Positions 11,711 to 24,010 of a stretch of 64,000 nt of DNA are shown here, piece after piece. This DNA comes from Epiperipatus broadwayi (taxonomy: Eukaryota; Onychophora; Udeonychophora; Euonychophora; Peripatidae), in NCBI GenBank assembly GCA_028023455.1, contig JAQFVV010000027.1, positions 8,801,845 to 8,865,844 on the forward strand. The letters run 5' to 3'. The translations under genes and the position numbers were made by a program. The stretch's first letter is position 1. Each line of letters opens with the position of its first letter. The notes below the pieces were generated by a model, which ran no database searches, was not told the origin of the DNA, and was given only the letters and a program-made list of their open reading frames with translations.

Positions 11711-14015
11711 CAGGAGTCAGCAACCCCAGGCATGAGGACCAAATTCAGCCCTCCAGCGTAACAACTGGACACCAATTATCTAGAGATTAGATAACTAGTA
11801 GCCAATGGTTAGATATCATTGTAGTGGCAAACATTTAATAACAATTTATTCATAATGATTAAATCTCATCACATTAATGTATCTGCAGATATATTTGTTT
11901 TCATTTTTTATTTCTCCATACTGATATCTTTCTTTTCTCTTTCCCTTCCAGAAGTTCTTTTTTTTCTGAGCAAAAATAAACCCATGGATTCTAAGAAAAA
12001 AAGGTAGATTTTGAGTGCTGAAATTTTACCGAAGGTTGGGCACTTAGCTGTTTTTTTGCATTGAGCACTTTGGGAAATGTATGTTTGATTTGTCAATATA
12101 CATTGCTGTGAAGAAAGTTTCAAATATTAAATGGCATTATGAAACTTGTCATAATCATTAGAACAATTTCACTGGAAAAACATGAGAAGACGAAGTTGCA
12201 TGGGTGAGAAATAATTTATCAAAGCAGTCATTCTTTTTCACAAAAAAAAATTGAAATTGATCGAAACACTTGTGCTGCTATACGAAGTGTTAAAAACTAA
12301 TTGTAGAAGGGATGAAACATTTTACTGATGGAGATTTCTTCAAAGACTGTATGTTGTTTGTCCAGAAAAAAAAAAATTTTCTGCAATAAGTTTATCAACA
12401 AGAACTGTAACAAGACGAATTGAAGAACAGGAAGGAAATGTCAAAAGTGTCTTAAAGGGCATATTAACAAATGTGGAGTATTATTCCATTGATATTGATG
12501 AAACCACAGATATGATGGATACTTGCCAAGTTGCAGTATTTGTCAAGGGTGTAACACCAATATTTGATATTGTGGAAAAATTTGTACAATTGATTCCTAT
12601 GAAGGACATTATCACCGGAAGATATTTTAGGAAGCATTATAAAATCTCTGAAACAAATCTTGATTTATCAAAGCATATTGGAGTAATCACAAGTGGAGCA
12701 CCAGCGATGGTTGGAGAGAAAAAAGAGTTTGTTTCATTGCTTCAAGAACACATTGGTATTAATCACAAACTAATCAAACTTCAATGCATTATTAATCAGG
12801 ATGCATTATATGCAAGATCATTGAATTTTAAGGATATCATGGCAATGGTTGTAAAAACAATGAATTTTATACTTCCAAGCGGACTAAATTACCATCAATT
12901 TCAAAAATTTCTAAAACAAATTGAAGCAGAGTATGGTCATCTTACATATTTTTCAAATGTTCGATGACTGAGCTGAGGAACAATGATGGAATGAATATAT
13001 GAATTGAGAGAAGAGATTGCTATGTTTTTAAAGAGCAAAGACCAAGATAATTATTGTTTTCAGGATCCACAGTGGATTGTCAAGTTAGCATTTATGTTAG
13101 ATATCACACGACCCACATGAACAATTTGAATCTCGAGTGCAAGGAATGAACAAGCTTACATTTGAAATGTTTGATGAAATTACTGCTTTTGAAAGAAAAC
13201 TTTGACTGTGAGAATCATAACTTCAGACAGACAATTAATCTCACTTTCCAAATCTCCAAAATCACAAGGTATATCAGACATTATTGTGACCTCTATTCAG
13301 GATTTGAGAAGCAAGTTTTCCTCCCGTTTTATGGATTTCCAGCACTATAGAAAACAATTTATATTATTTTGTTCTCCTTATGAAGTTGATGTGGAACAAC
13401 AAGTGGCAGAAATATATCACTTGGAGTTAATCGACTTACAATGTGACAAATTTTTGTAATCAAAAATTCACTGCTAACTTCTACAAGAAATATGTATAGC
13501 CAAGCAGAAAATATAAAAATACTTGAAAAATACAGATGGTATCATTATTTGCAAGTATATATGCTAGTGAATATTTTTTTTCAAAAACGAAATATCCTAA
13601 AAGTCGTTTAAGAACAAGGTTGTGTCATGATCACCTGAATGTTTTGCTTCTGGCATCAACAAATATTTCCCCTGATCTGGAGAAGTTAACAAACAATAAG
13701 CAGAAACAAGAGTCACATTAATTAATTTTCCATTCCTAATTGTATTTTGTTTATAGTAAGGAATTTGCAACTTTTTTGTTGTGTTTGCAGAAAGTAGTTG
13801 TTTTACTGTTAATCCTACAATAAAATAAATAACCTTGTTTAGATAAAAATTGCATTGATTTCCTTGTTTTCATTAAATATCCAAAGACAGCTTTCTGGAC
13901 AGAGCAGTCTAAGGTCGAAACGATTTATTTGTAATACATTTGACATCATGCCCCCCCCCTTCAAGACACTGCATAGCAGTCTGGCCCCCTCTCTCCAAAA
14001 GGTTGCAGATCCCTG
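11711..14015 (+). mobile_element. hAT element with TIRs and 8-bp target duplication
   Basis: The left end CAGGAGTCAGCAACC and the right end (reverse complement CAGGGATCTGCAACC) match at 12 of 15 positions. The element is flanked by GTTTACAG (11703-11710) and ATTTACAG (14016-14023), a 7/8 match, as expected for the 8-bp duplication of hAT elements. It is 2305 bp long and encloses a broken transposase of the GTF2IRD2-like hAT group. Ends, flank and gene agree, so the boundary call is strong. The element is not autonomous because the gene is frameshifted. Confidence 0.88.
11938..13724 (+). pseudogene. hAT transposase, GTF2IRD2-like, frameshifted
   Basis: The BED-like zinc-finger start is badly decayed at about 11990-12120, with a surviving NVCLICQ word. 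The catalytic core is open at 12473-12967 (164 codons). It carries IDIDETTDMMDTCQVAVFVKG, where the Asp of DETTD is the first catalytic acidic residue of hAT enzymes, then DLSKHIGVITSGAPAMVG and LKQIEAEYGHLTYFSNVR. After a frameshift, ELREEIAMFLKSKD and WIVKLAFMLDIT follow near 12995-13110. A further segment at 13202-13459 ends LELIDLQCDKFL. The C-terminal dimerisation region at 13536-13721 has FASIYASEYFFSKTK and ends QESH. Several frame changes and stops make a functional product impossible. Host-domesticated GTF2IRD2 genes share this domain, but the intact TIRs and target duplication show this is a transposon. Confidence 0.88.
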
Positions 14016-14023
14016 ATTTACAG

Positions 14024-14539
14024 CAAGGAATATATTAAGTAAAACTGATAGCAATAAATGTGTTAAATAAATCAATAAATAATTTATAAAACTAAATGGA
14101 CATATTTATTATCGAAAATAGACCTTGTTGAAAATAACATTTTTGTTACCGGATAATGAATTATGTGAAATGTAAACAACAGTTTATAGGAAACTAACAT
14201 ACACTGACAAGTACTTGGCATATATAACCAATCATGCCAGAAGCAAAAAACATGGAACTATATTTTCAATACGGAACACAACAAAGAGAGTTTGTTCCGA
14301 GACCAGTGATGTGGAAATGAAAAGATTTACATAGAACAAACTCTCATGACGAATGGTTATCCAACAGCTATCACAGAGAAAATTTTTAATAGAGAACAAA
14401 AATAGACACTAAAGAAAAAAATATTATTGGTACTGTAATGTATCCAAACATACCAGAAATGGCAAAGAAAACATGCAGTCAATATAGCATTAGAACAGCT
14501 TTCCAAAGCCATCCCATACTTCAAGGAATTCTAACTTCT
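14024..14539. other. Sequence leading into a Penelope-like fragment
   Basis: No independent gene is recognised. The second half (about 14230-14540) has mixed-frame stretches that may be the linker between reverse transcriptase and endonuclease of the element called next, but they are too decayed to assign. Confidence 0.3.
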
Positions 14540-14830
14540 GCAAAGACTAACCTGGAAATGCTGAAAACAAGAACTGCATCTATGAAATAGCATGTGAATG
14601 TGGAAGGAAGTACATTGATGAGACCTGTCACTATGTTGGATAGTGATTGAAAAACCACAAACTAATGGTTAAGAGAAAAAATGTTTTCTACAATTGCAGA
14701 CAATGTATATACTAACGTCCATATGTTCAATTGGGAAAATACAAAAATATTAGATAGAAGAAAAGGTGCAAAGAAGAAAATTCAAGAAAGATGCTATGAC
14801 TGGCAAATAATCCTATAAGTCAATCCAATA
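14540..14830 (+). pseudogene. GIY-YIG endonuclease fragment of a Penelope-like element
   Basis: A frame at about 14560-14640 reads NCIYEIACECGRKYIDETCHYVG. It matches the (G)xYxIxCxCGxxYIGETxR core of the GIY-YIG nuclease domain carried by Penelope-like retroelements. The expected Gly of YIG is Asp here and the Arg is lost. After a stop, a second stretch near 14720-14810 (VHMFNWENTKILDRR) fits the conserved region around the catalytic Glu. No reverse transcriptase was recognised upstream, so only the 3' domain remains, which is usual for 5'-truncated copies. Confidence 0.6.
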
Positions 14831-17787
14831 TGCAATACATAATGTGTGGAAGCCCCTAATTAACCTTGCTCTTAGAAAAAAATATTAAAAAAAAAAAATT
14901 GAAGGATTCAGGTGGATTTGAAGCAGCCCGCATAGATAAATATATGAAATTTTTACTATCTACTGCCTTAAATTTTCGATATTCAAGTATTTAAAGGTGT
15001 AAATTCGATTCCTATGCTAATATTGTCACTGATCCGGCCAGCAACATATGAAGAAGAGTTGAAAATATTACTACTCAAAACGCTGTGTAATTGCTAACCT
15101 GTATTGTCTATTGTTTGAAACAGTGTATAATTGCTAGTCTGTGTTGTCTATTTGTGTGTCATTATTAATAAGTTGCTTGTATTTGAAGTTTAAGTAAGTT
15201 TAAAATTTTCTATACATTCAACATTTAATGATAGATGATGAAAATAGTCTAACATATTAGAGACAGTAAATATATATGTAAAGGTTGCCACCTCAATTTA
15301 TTATTGATATTCACATATAAAAAGGCATTTGTGTTATATATATTGAAAAAAAATTACATATTCTATTATAACCAAGGATTATAAATAATAAAAAAAAACA
15401 TATGCCAACATTCGCAATGTATGATGTATACAAGTGGGGGGGGGGGGGCTTAAAATAAAATAGTGTTGCCTTTGTATTTTAAAATTGAGTATTCTTTCGC
15501 CTATACTGTTTTAAATTCTGAATTCTTTCTAAATTGTAAATCTTAACCATTTACTCTAATATATGCATCAGCTTTCTTTACAAAGTAATCATCATACATT
15601 TACAATGGATGGATTTTTTTTACTTTCAATGGTGTAATCTCCAGTAAAGGAAATGGAGTCTCGGTAGAAATAAATTTAAGCCTACATTATATAATAAAAC
15701 GTAATTATTAAAAGTAAATGCATAATTTCATTTTATGTATTCATATATTCTTATAATTTGAAACAAATCTGCTTTGAAGTAAAATATAGTATTAGAGCAA
15801 TAAAGTAAAAGATTGAAATTAGTCAACTGTTGTGCTAAACCATACAGAGTAGGACAAATAATGAAAAGTAGTCTTTAAATAATAGTTTCTTAAGAAGGTT
15901 TTCAAAGCAATAAAAGATCTAACCATCTAAATAGAGACAGATACATTAATTATTTAAATAAGTCTAATCATAAGCTAAAAATACATTATTATTTTTAACA
16001 TATTGAATACAATTTTTTTTAAATATTTTTGATTTGAACATGTAAAACATTTATATCACTCACTTTAATGTTATAAATCAAATGCTATATTTTCAATTTT
16101 CCTGATAAAACTCCATTTTTATAAATTCCAGAAAATAATTTTTGTATAATCCACCATTATATTAATGTTAAACCACATTTACATTTTAATCATTTTCGAA
16201 TATTGATTTTGTCTATTTTTTTTATTTTTTTAAAAAAAAACCATAATTGTAAATAATAGAATGTTGCAGATAAACTATAGATAATTTTTATAATAATTCT
16301 GAAGTTAAAAAAATGCACAAATGCTATAGATAGCAATAATGCTCCAAAAAAAAAAAGCGCTCAGCCAACCTCTTGGATTCTGATGATGAGTATATATCAA
16401 AAACATACCATAATAGTGAGGGAGCATAACTTAAAAAACATCACCTTCATAGCAAATTGATTTTAGTAGCTATTATTTTATAAGATTCTACAATTTATAT
16501 ACATTTTCTAATATTATTTTATCTTAACGTTTTCACACACACACATATTTAAAGTTATTACTTTCACTATTGAATGTGGTTAAGAAGGTTCTTAACTTAT
16601 GTAATAAATACCATAATTTTAGAAAAGGAATAAAAAAATTATAATAGATTTTCCTAAAAAGGTTAACTTTATACTGAACTGCATTAGTATAATTAGATTT
16701 AAAATATTTATACATATGTAAAAGATACATAAACACATATATATCCATGACAAAATAAAAAATAACTAAGAACAGTACTTTCTATCTAAGATGAGAAAAG
16801 TAATTTTTTTTTTTTTAAATTTACAAATTAAATGCCTAAAGATTATAAATGGGCTACTAAAATCTCAAAAACTACAAAGAACAAATGCAAATACACAGAC
16901 CTTTATGCAAGGATTCACCATAATGATTATCATCAATTTGTACTCACTATTTTGGCTTTCAACCAGTTTTCACTACAAAAAAAATTTCACAACTTTTTAA
17001 AATAAATGTAGCCATTTTTTAAAATAGTGACATTTTGCAAGATTGATAATGTCATAGGACAATGATTTCATTTAAAATTATGTCATCCAAAAATAATATG
17101 ATGACATTCACATTAAAAATATACAACAGTTTATTTATTATACAATATTCTAATATTTTTATATTATTTATTTATTATACAATATATAACATTACATTTT
17201 GATTATAGAATTAAAATACGAATAATGTACTTGCTTAATTTTCATCTAATATCCTTACAGGATAATCAGTACTTTTATTTATGAATATCTAAAATATATT
17301 AGATTTTCATTGTTAACAACTACAAAAGCAAACTAGTTTTAATCATATAAAGTAAAAAAGTGCATTAATAATAAATTCTAAAATGTGTATATTAGGTAAA
17401 ATATATTCAATCAATCAATTTTGGATTACAAATCTTAGGAACATCATTTTGCCTGCAGTTGTAATTGAGAAAAAAAATTATTTCATACATTATACTGTTA
17501 ACAATCAACTTTATATGATCAAAGGTTAGTAAATCAATAATCTCATAACTTGTTTTGACAATCAAGATGTCAACTTTTATCATAAATATAAAAACATACA
17601 GTATCCGAACAAAAAAAATTATAACTATATTATTAATACTATAGATCACTTCTTTATCTAATTTTTATTTAATTTCAACTGGATTTATGTGAAATAATTT
17701 TTTATGAACATTATTTTACCTACAACTAAAAGTATAATCACTATAATTGTAATAATAAAATAATCATAACTTTTTAATATATCTGTA
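14831..17787. other. A/T-rich sequence without recognisable genes
   Basis: No coding motif was found on either strand. Visible are a run of 13 G at 15436-15448, A- and T-runs, and (CA)n words near 16535. Short open frames are A/T-bias artefacts. Confidence 0.55.
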
Positions 17788-17878
17788 ATTGAAAATCAGA
17801 ACTAACTACCTCCCACTGAGTTTCGTGGTTTTTGACATTATGTAAGTCAATGGGAGATAGTTATTTCTGCTTTTCAAT
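17788..17878. repeat. 91-bp hairpin (miniature inverted-repeat element)
   Basis: ATTGAAAATCAGAACTAACT... at 17788-17819 is complementary, with a few mismatches, to 17847-17878 (...AGTTATTTCTGCTTTTCAAT). The arms are 32 bp with a 27-base loop. It has no coding capacity. It is most likely a very short MITE or a remnant of an element's paired ends. The transcript would fold into a long stem. Confidence 0.75.
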
Positions 17879-18782
17879 GACCATAATTGTAAAATATTAT
17901 TTTCAAGCTATTTTGAAAAGAAAAATGATTTTGTGGATTATGCACATAAAGTATCAAATTTATAAAATCAAATATTACTAAATATAAGTTAAAAACATTT
18001 ATGTGCTCAAAATTAAATAAAAAATCTCATAGTTTGTTTCTGACATATTCAAGATAATGGTGAATAAAACATATATCAGGAAAGACAAAAGATTTATTCA
18101 TTTAAATTATAAAAGCTATAACAATCAACTATAATTACATTTCTTTATCTAATTTTTATTGTGTTTAATGTAAAATAAATTTAAAAATTGTTGTTTTAGA
18201 AAAAAATAATAATACTGCAAAAAAAAAAAAAAATTCTGATTTTTTATTGGTTAGTTATTATAAAAATTTAAAAAAGTATAATAAATGAATATAAAGTACA
18301 CCAAAAATAAATTTTATAATGTATACTGTGTTAAGTTTTTTTTATTTTCTTCCACGTTTTATTTTGATTTAATGAATCTGATTCAGAAAATATCATACTC
18401 TGGCTATGTGAAAAGCACAATGGCAGATCGACAATAAAGAAATTACATACATATATTTTAAATAACTAGTTATTGAAATGTTTTCATACAGGATATTTAT
18501 CCACAGATTATTTTTCTTCTTAATTTTAATAACATGTTTATTCATTAATTAACATTTTGATTTCAAGCTTTATTTTTTTAAATCGATTTCTATGTATATG
18601 TTTTGAATTTATGGTAACAAATTAATTTTTCCCTCATAGAAATTCATAATAATTCCTTATTTTTTATGCGAGATTTTTTATTTACAAGATATTTTGGGAG
18701 AATAATTGAGTTTGCAATCCAGTTAAAGGTATATACTATTATAAAATTTGACAGATGAAAAGCTAATTAGAAATTAAAATAT
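17879..18782. other. A/T-rich sequence without recognisable genes
   Basis: Nothing supportable was found beyond A/T-runs, including a long A-run near 18220-18233. Confidence 0.55.
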
Positions 18783-19276
18783 ATATTGTACCGGTCAAAT
18801 ATATTTTCCACTCAACACGACCTGAACCCACAAAACCGGACTTCAAATCCAGTCAAACCAAAGAATTATATCAAAGACCAAACTGAATTTGAACCCAATT
18901 CATGAGCTCAGATCAAAACCTAATGGACAATACATATTGACAGCACGAGACTATGATCCATGAACTAGCTCAATGGATGTGACGATCACAGAGACCACTT
19001 ATCTGACTAACTAATGTACAATAAAATGACTATGGATATTTCTGAATAAATTCACATATGTATATTTGGTTTGCCAATACAAACAGTGAGCATGAATATT
19101 TAAAACTAATTAAGAAATAATAAACAATCAAACCAAGTATGTATATAAAATATTTAATAACAAGAACACTGTACAATAAATAATGGCAGTTGTACTCATA
19201 TGCCAATAATTAATACATGAGTATTTAAGAAATATATTTATCTATGCCCCGATAAAGTAGACAAGTGTAAATAACG

Positions 19277-19352
19277 ATACCTATGGCGTTTGTGCCGAAC
19301 GAATTACAAACATTATACCTATGGCATTTGTGCCAAACGAATTATAAACATT
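19277..19352 (+). repeat. 38-bp tandem duplication
   Basis: Two adjacent copies of a 38-base unit starting ATACCTATGGC, differing at about three positions, lie inside the LTR-like block. Confidence 0.85.
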
Positions 19353-19692
19353 CGTTACTTAGTATTTTATTTGAAAAAGAAAATATGATTCTAATTTTAT
19401 GTAAGAAGAAGGGCAACTTATATTCAACAAGTCCGTTATGCCCTACAAATGATCCATGGAACATGAAGAAAGCCAGGTCGGGACATAGCCGTGAACCTTT
19501 GGTGTTCCAATACGGCAACGAGTAAGGGAGGAAGTGATTTCTTCCTATATTTTTAAAATATTAATAATATCACTGAAATGACAAACCCAAGAACCAAGAG
19601 GATGGCTCGTGTTAGCAACGTTCTGAATGGTGATGATATAACGATCATCATATTTGATTAATAAAGCCCAAATTATATAACAGATGCTTAAC

Positions 19693-19901
19693 ATAATTTT
19701 CTGTAAATTAAATAAACTAGTCGGGATCATAATAATAATAACCTTTATATCATGCCCTCCCTGAAGACAAATATAAAATACGAGATTTAAATTAGAATAT
19801 ATTTATTTTATTTTCCATATTAACTTTCATAAAACATTAATTAATGTAATCAATATGAGTAGATAATTTTCTGTAAATTAAATAAACTAGTCGGGAGCAT
19901 A
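19693..19901 (+). repeat. Dispersed direct repeat of about 39 bp
   Basis: The word ATAATTTTCTGTAAATTAAA... through CTAGTCGGGA(T/G)CATA occurs at 19693-19731 and again at 19863-19901, 170 bases apart. It may reflect an internal duplication of the LTR-like block. Confidence 0.85.
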
Positions 19902-21348
19902 GTGGTTATAAACTGAGCTAATAATACTTATCAGCCGTTGGTAAAATATCAAACAATAAATAAATCTTTCAACTCGATAATTAATAGAACCATTATTAAT
20001 TTAGTTCTAACGGGCAATACTTAGGCTATAAAATTCAATGCAATATTATTTTCTTAGGGTAAGTTTAAACAAAGGATATTATTGAGTGCCTATTATTGCA
20101 AATAAATGATATTAATAATCATTAAAATAAATACAATTAAAATTAGTTAAAACGAACTGCCATAGTAAGAGAAATTTAACGAGATATTAATTTTAAGACT
20201 AGAGATATGAGACTAGAGAATTACTATAACAAAATTTAACGCATTATAAAGTGAATAGAGAAATTTCAGGCAGTAGTTAACTTAAATCATGATTTGAAAT
20301 AGTTCATGACCAGACCAGAAAGTTGCGGTTTATAAAATAAAAGATTACCAATCCTTCCATGGCTCGCTCATTGATTCAGGAATATAGAGTCCGGTTGGAT
20401 TTAGGAGACAATGTAGGTGCGCACTTGATTCACGTAGAATTCATTTATAAATTAGTTTCCTTTTAGAGTTTAGGCAGCTTACGATCGGTATTGAAATGTT
20501 CTATCTTAGCAGCAACATTTTGAAGATTTGTTGGAGAACTCCGGGATCCAGCAATCAGATTCCCAAAGTTAGCCTCATACCATGCTGAAAATACTATTAA
20601 AATTCAAAATTAAAAAGGAAGTGGTTTCTGGTGGCAACTCCTCTTAATTTAGTAGTAATGGCTTTCGTAAAGAAACTTATCCGAGTATTTATACTCTTTC
20701 CTACACTTTCCCGCCCACTCTTGATTTTGATGCCTTAAGGCTAAAGCTTTTACATTATTACAAACCAAAATTTTCTCTAATTGATTTCCAATCCATTTCT
20801 CCGATAAGACTTTAACTTTGAACTCATTTTCTATTTAGAAAATGAATTTGTAAAATCTGAACAAACGATTTTAATTTAGCACAGTCCTTAAAGTTTTAAC
20901 TTATCATTTTAACTAATTAATAAAAGATTCCCTATTGTCTATGGGAAAGGACGATCTGAAAGCTTATTGAAAGAATGTAACTTTTAATCATATAAATTTG
21001 AACAAAATGGTAAAATATGAAATAAAACATTCTGATATAATAAAACTTTATAATGAATATATATTTTATCTACAAATATATACACACAATTCACATAATT
21101 TAAAATAATATATATTTTCATGAATATTTTATCATGAGGTAATTAATAACGTTAAATTTAATCCTAAGATAATTGGCTTCAATAAATATTTAACTAATAA
21201 CCTGTTTTAACTAAACCTAACGTATATTGAAGATAGTATAAAGTCTCATTACATTCGAAATATTCACTGTTAGTGACAGGGTTTGAACTAGGTTAAAGGT
21301 GGGATCTCATGAAGCTCAGATTGAACTTAGATCTGACCGCTTCAATAT

Positions 21349-22539
21349 ATAATGAACAATAAGTGAATTAATACATCTATATCAAAAAAATTTATTTTAG
21401 CCAATGTAATAGTTATTATCAAACTACTTGTACTGGTTTTCTCTTCTGAAATTTTTTTTTTTAAATACTAGCTTCTATTGATAAACATAAAACTAACATT
21501 TATACAATTATTTTACATCATCATTATAATGTAAAAATGGAAGACATATGTAAACTAATTATCCACTTCCCTCCCAATTACCCTATTATTTTGATGAATA
21601 TTTTATATGAAGTGAAGTTTTAAATTTAATATGTAATCAGATTAACCGTATATTTTACAAGCATAAACAATTATATATAAAATATGCATCTAAATTATAA
21701 TGACCATGTAAGGGTATAAAACTATTTATTTTGCTTTTATTGTATGAATTCAAATCTCATTATCATTACTTGGTGTATATATGTTTATTATAAAATCAGT
21801 ATAATGTGAAAGTTTTAAAAATTTTTTTATTTAAAGACTATATAATTTAACATGAACATATATATAAGATAATCAAATTCAAATAAAAGTTTTATAAGAG
21901 TGTCAAATGGAATCAGAAGCAGTGCACAACATACTCAATAAAAATTATTACTTTTTAGTTTTTGAAAGATAATTGAACTGGGACAAATATATAATCCAAT
22001 GCTCAGGAATTCATAAAAAACCCAAGCAATTCAAGTTTGAGCAAAGACCCATGAATATTGAACTTTAGAACATGCCATTCTACTACTGCATCAAATCATG
22101 CAGAACAAAAGTCAAATCAATTGGATGAACACATTAGTAAAATGCAATAAAAAATATTAAGCTGGAATTCTTTTCTTGTACTCTTGATTTGCCAACAAAA
22201 ACTGTTACTGAAAATAAAATATTTTTCATATGGACTTGAAAGAATGATAGGCCAAAAAAATATATCTATGATAATGAGGAATTGCTATCCTTATATTTGC
22301 TAAATTTGAAGCAGAGAACATTGATATGTAGCAAAGAAAATTGGGAAAAAGAAAATGTATAAAGTAGTGAACTGCTTAGCAACCAATCAATTTAGTTGTA
22401 ATATGTTTTGTTATGGCAAAAGTTACAATTTTAAAAGTGCTTGGGATTAAATTTTTTATTTAACCATAATGAATATTTAATTAACTATTATCATTTGTAT
22501 ATTTTGAATATTATTGAGAAATGCTTAATATGGTAAATG
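21349..22539. other. A/T-rich sequence without recognisable genes
   Basis: No motif, RNA gene or boundary was recognised on either strand. Confidence 0.5.
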
Positions 22540-24010
22540 TTAATAGCCAGATGAAATATGAACAGATTCTTCGTCATCTATCAATAGTATTCTTTCCCAT
22601 GGGCAGGACGAGAATAGTCACATCACTAATTCAATCATTTTCCATTCCATTCTCATCATCGGCCAGCTCTTTAATTCAATGTAATTCTTTCCATCTATAT
22701 CATTCAAAAATCCAATCTTGTCAGTCTTTTGTTCTTGCTTCCACTCACCATTCCGTACCAAACATCTTTCATTAAAATATATTTTCTTTTTAATATATGG
22801 TCAATCTAGTTTCTCTATTTCTAATTTCCTCAATCTTCTTTTTTTCATTTAATATTTTCAAAACTTCGTGTTATTTTACTCATTCAAGTATTTTTTTCCA
22901 TTCTTCTCCATGTTCACATCTCAAAGGCTTACCATCTGTTCCTAATTTAATACCGTGTTTCACAACCATACAATAGTACACTCCACCCATAGCATTTACT
23001 TAATCTTTTCCTTAATTCTCTTTTCAAAATTCCACAAAATATTTTATTTCAATAAATGCCTCCTTTGCCAATACTATTATTATTTTAATTTCATCTTCAC
23101 TTCTTTCGTCATCAATCAATCAACTATCCAAATATCTAAATTCTTTTACCTGTTAAACTATGTTATCATGAATTTCAATTTGTAGTCTTTTTGCATTCTT
23201 TCCTCTCCATAAATACATAGTCTTCTCACATTAATCTTCATTCCATATTCTATACATCCTTCTTCCAATTTATTCAATATATTCTGAAGACACTTTTCAT
23301 CTTCAGTTATAAGACCCATATCATCTGCAAATCTTATACATTTTATTATTCTACCTCCAACATTTGCTCCCCCACAGCCTAAATAAATATTTAATGTCTT
23401 CTAAATAAATATTGATAAGAACAGATGGCATACTGCGTCCTTGTTGTCCTCTTTTCTATATTCACTTCATCAGTCTCATTAATCTCCAGTCTAATTCTTA
23501 TCATTTGTACAGTATACATATTCCAAATCAATCTTCTCTCCAAAATACACCTTTATTTTTTAAGATGGTCATGAGTTTTATTTCAAATCCACAAAACATA
23601 TAAATTCCTTTATCTTTTTCCATGTATCTCTCAGCAATCGTTCTAACAACAATAATGATATCTCTCGTACTTTTCCCTCTCTGAAAACATTCTATCTTCC
23701 CATAGATTCTCGATAAAACTTTAGAAGAATGAGATAACAAACTCAATCTTCCACACTCTTCACATTTCACAGCCTTCTTCTTTTTAGCAATTGGAATCAT
23801 TACAATCCTTAAAAAAATCTTAAGTCAAACTCTACTATAATATATCATATTGCCAAGTCCGATTATTTTCTTTATACATTCTTTTGTTTCTTTCAAAAAT
23901 TCTATAAGTATTACATCAAATCCAACAGCTTTACCATTCTTCATTTGTGGAATCGAGTTTATTACTTATATGTCCATACCTTTATCATCTACTTCAATAT
24001 CTTTTTTCCA
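22540..24010 (-). pseudogene. Decayed non-LTR retrotransposon reverse transcriptase
   Basis: On the minus strand the 90-codon frame at 23528-23800 begins with the reverse transcriptase segment IPIAKKKKAVKCEECGRLSL and includes SHSSKVLSRI, KSTRDIIIVVRTIAERYMEK and KDKGIYMF. The next part, where FxDxEKAFD should lie, is corrupted. Around 23330-23200 the frame IRFADDMGLITEDEKCLQN is the FADD catalytic box, followed by EEGCIEYGMKIN. Further down, decayed matches to the C-terminal RT/thumb region continue to about 22540 (MGRTRIVTS lies on the opposite strand and is a shadow). Many stops and frameshifts show it is dead. The motif set resembles the FADDMALLxE group of arthropod non-LTR elements rather than the RTE copies elsewhere in the window. 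Confidence 0.75.

Larger units (their letters stand above)
18787..21344. mobile_element. LTR-like element with TG...CA ends and ATAT duplication
   Basis: The block begins TGTACCGGTCAAAT and ends ATCTGACCGCTTCA. The end is the degenerate inverse of the start (reverse complement TGAAGCGGTCAGAT). Both sides carry ATAT (18783-18786 and 21345-21348), consistent with a 4-bp duplication, although the sequence is low complexity. The terminal TGTAACGG-type word is shared with the blocks at 3026 and 57263. Inside there is no long frame. There are two small direct repeats, a G+C-rich stretch at 20340-20600, and a TATA-like word (AGTATTTATACTC) at 20674. It could be a long solo LTR or a non-coding terminal-inverted element. 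The 2.56 kb length is long for an LTR. Strand is undetermined. Confidence 0.42.

Noticed and set aside
12473-12967. Intact host GTF2IRD2-like gene
   Set aside because: It is bounded by hAT TIRs and an 8-bp duplication, and continues only through frameshifts.
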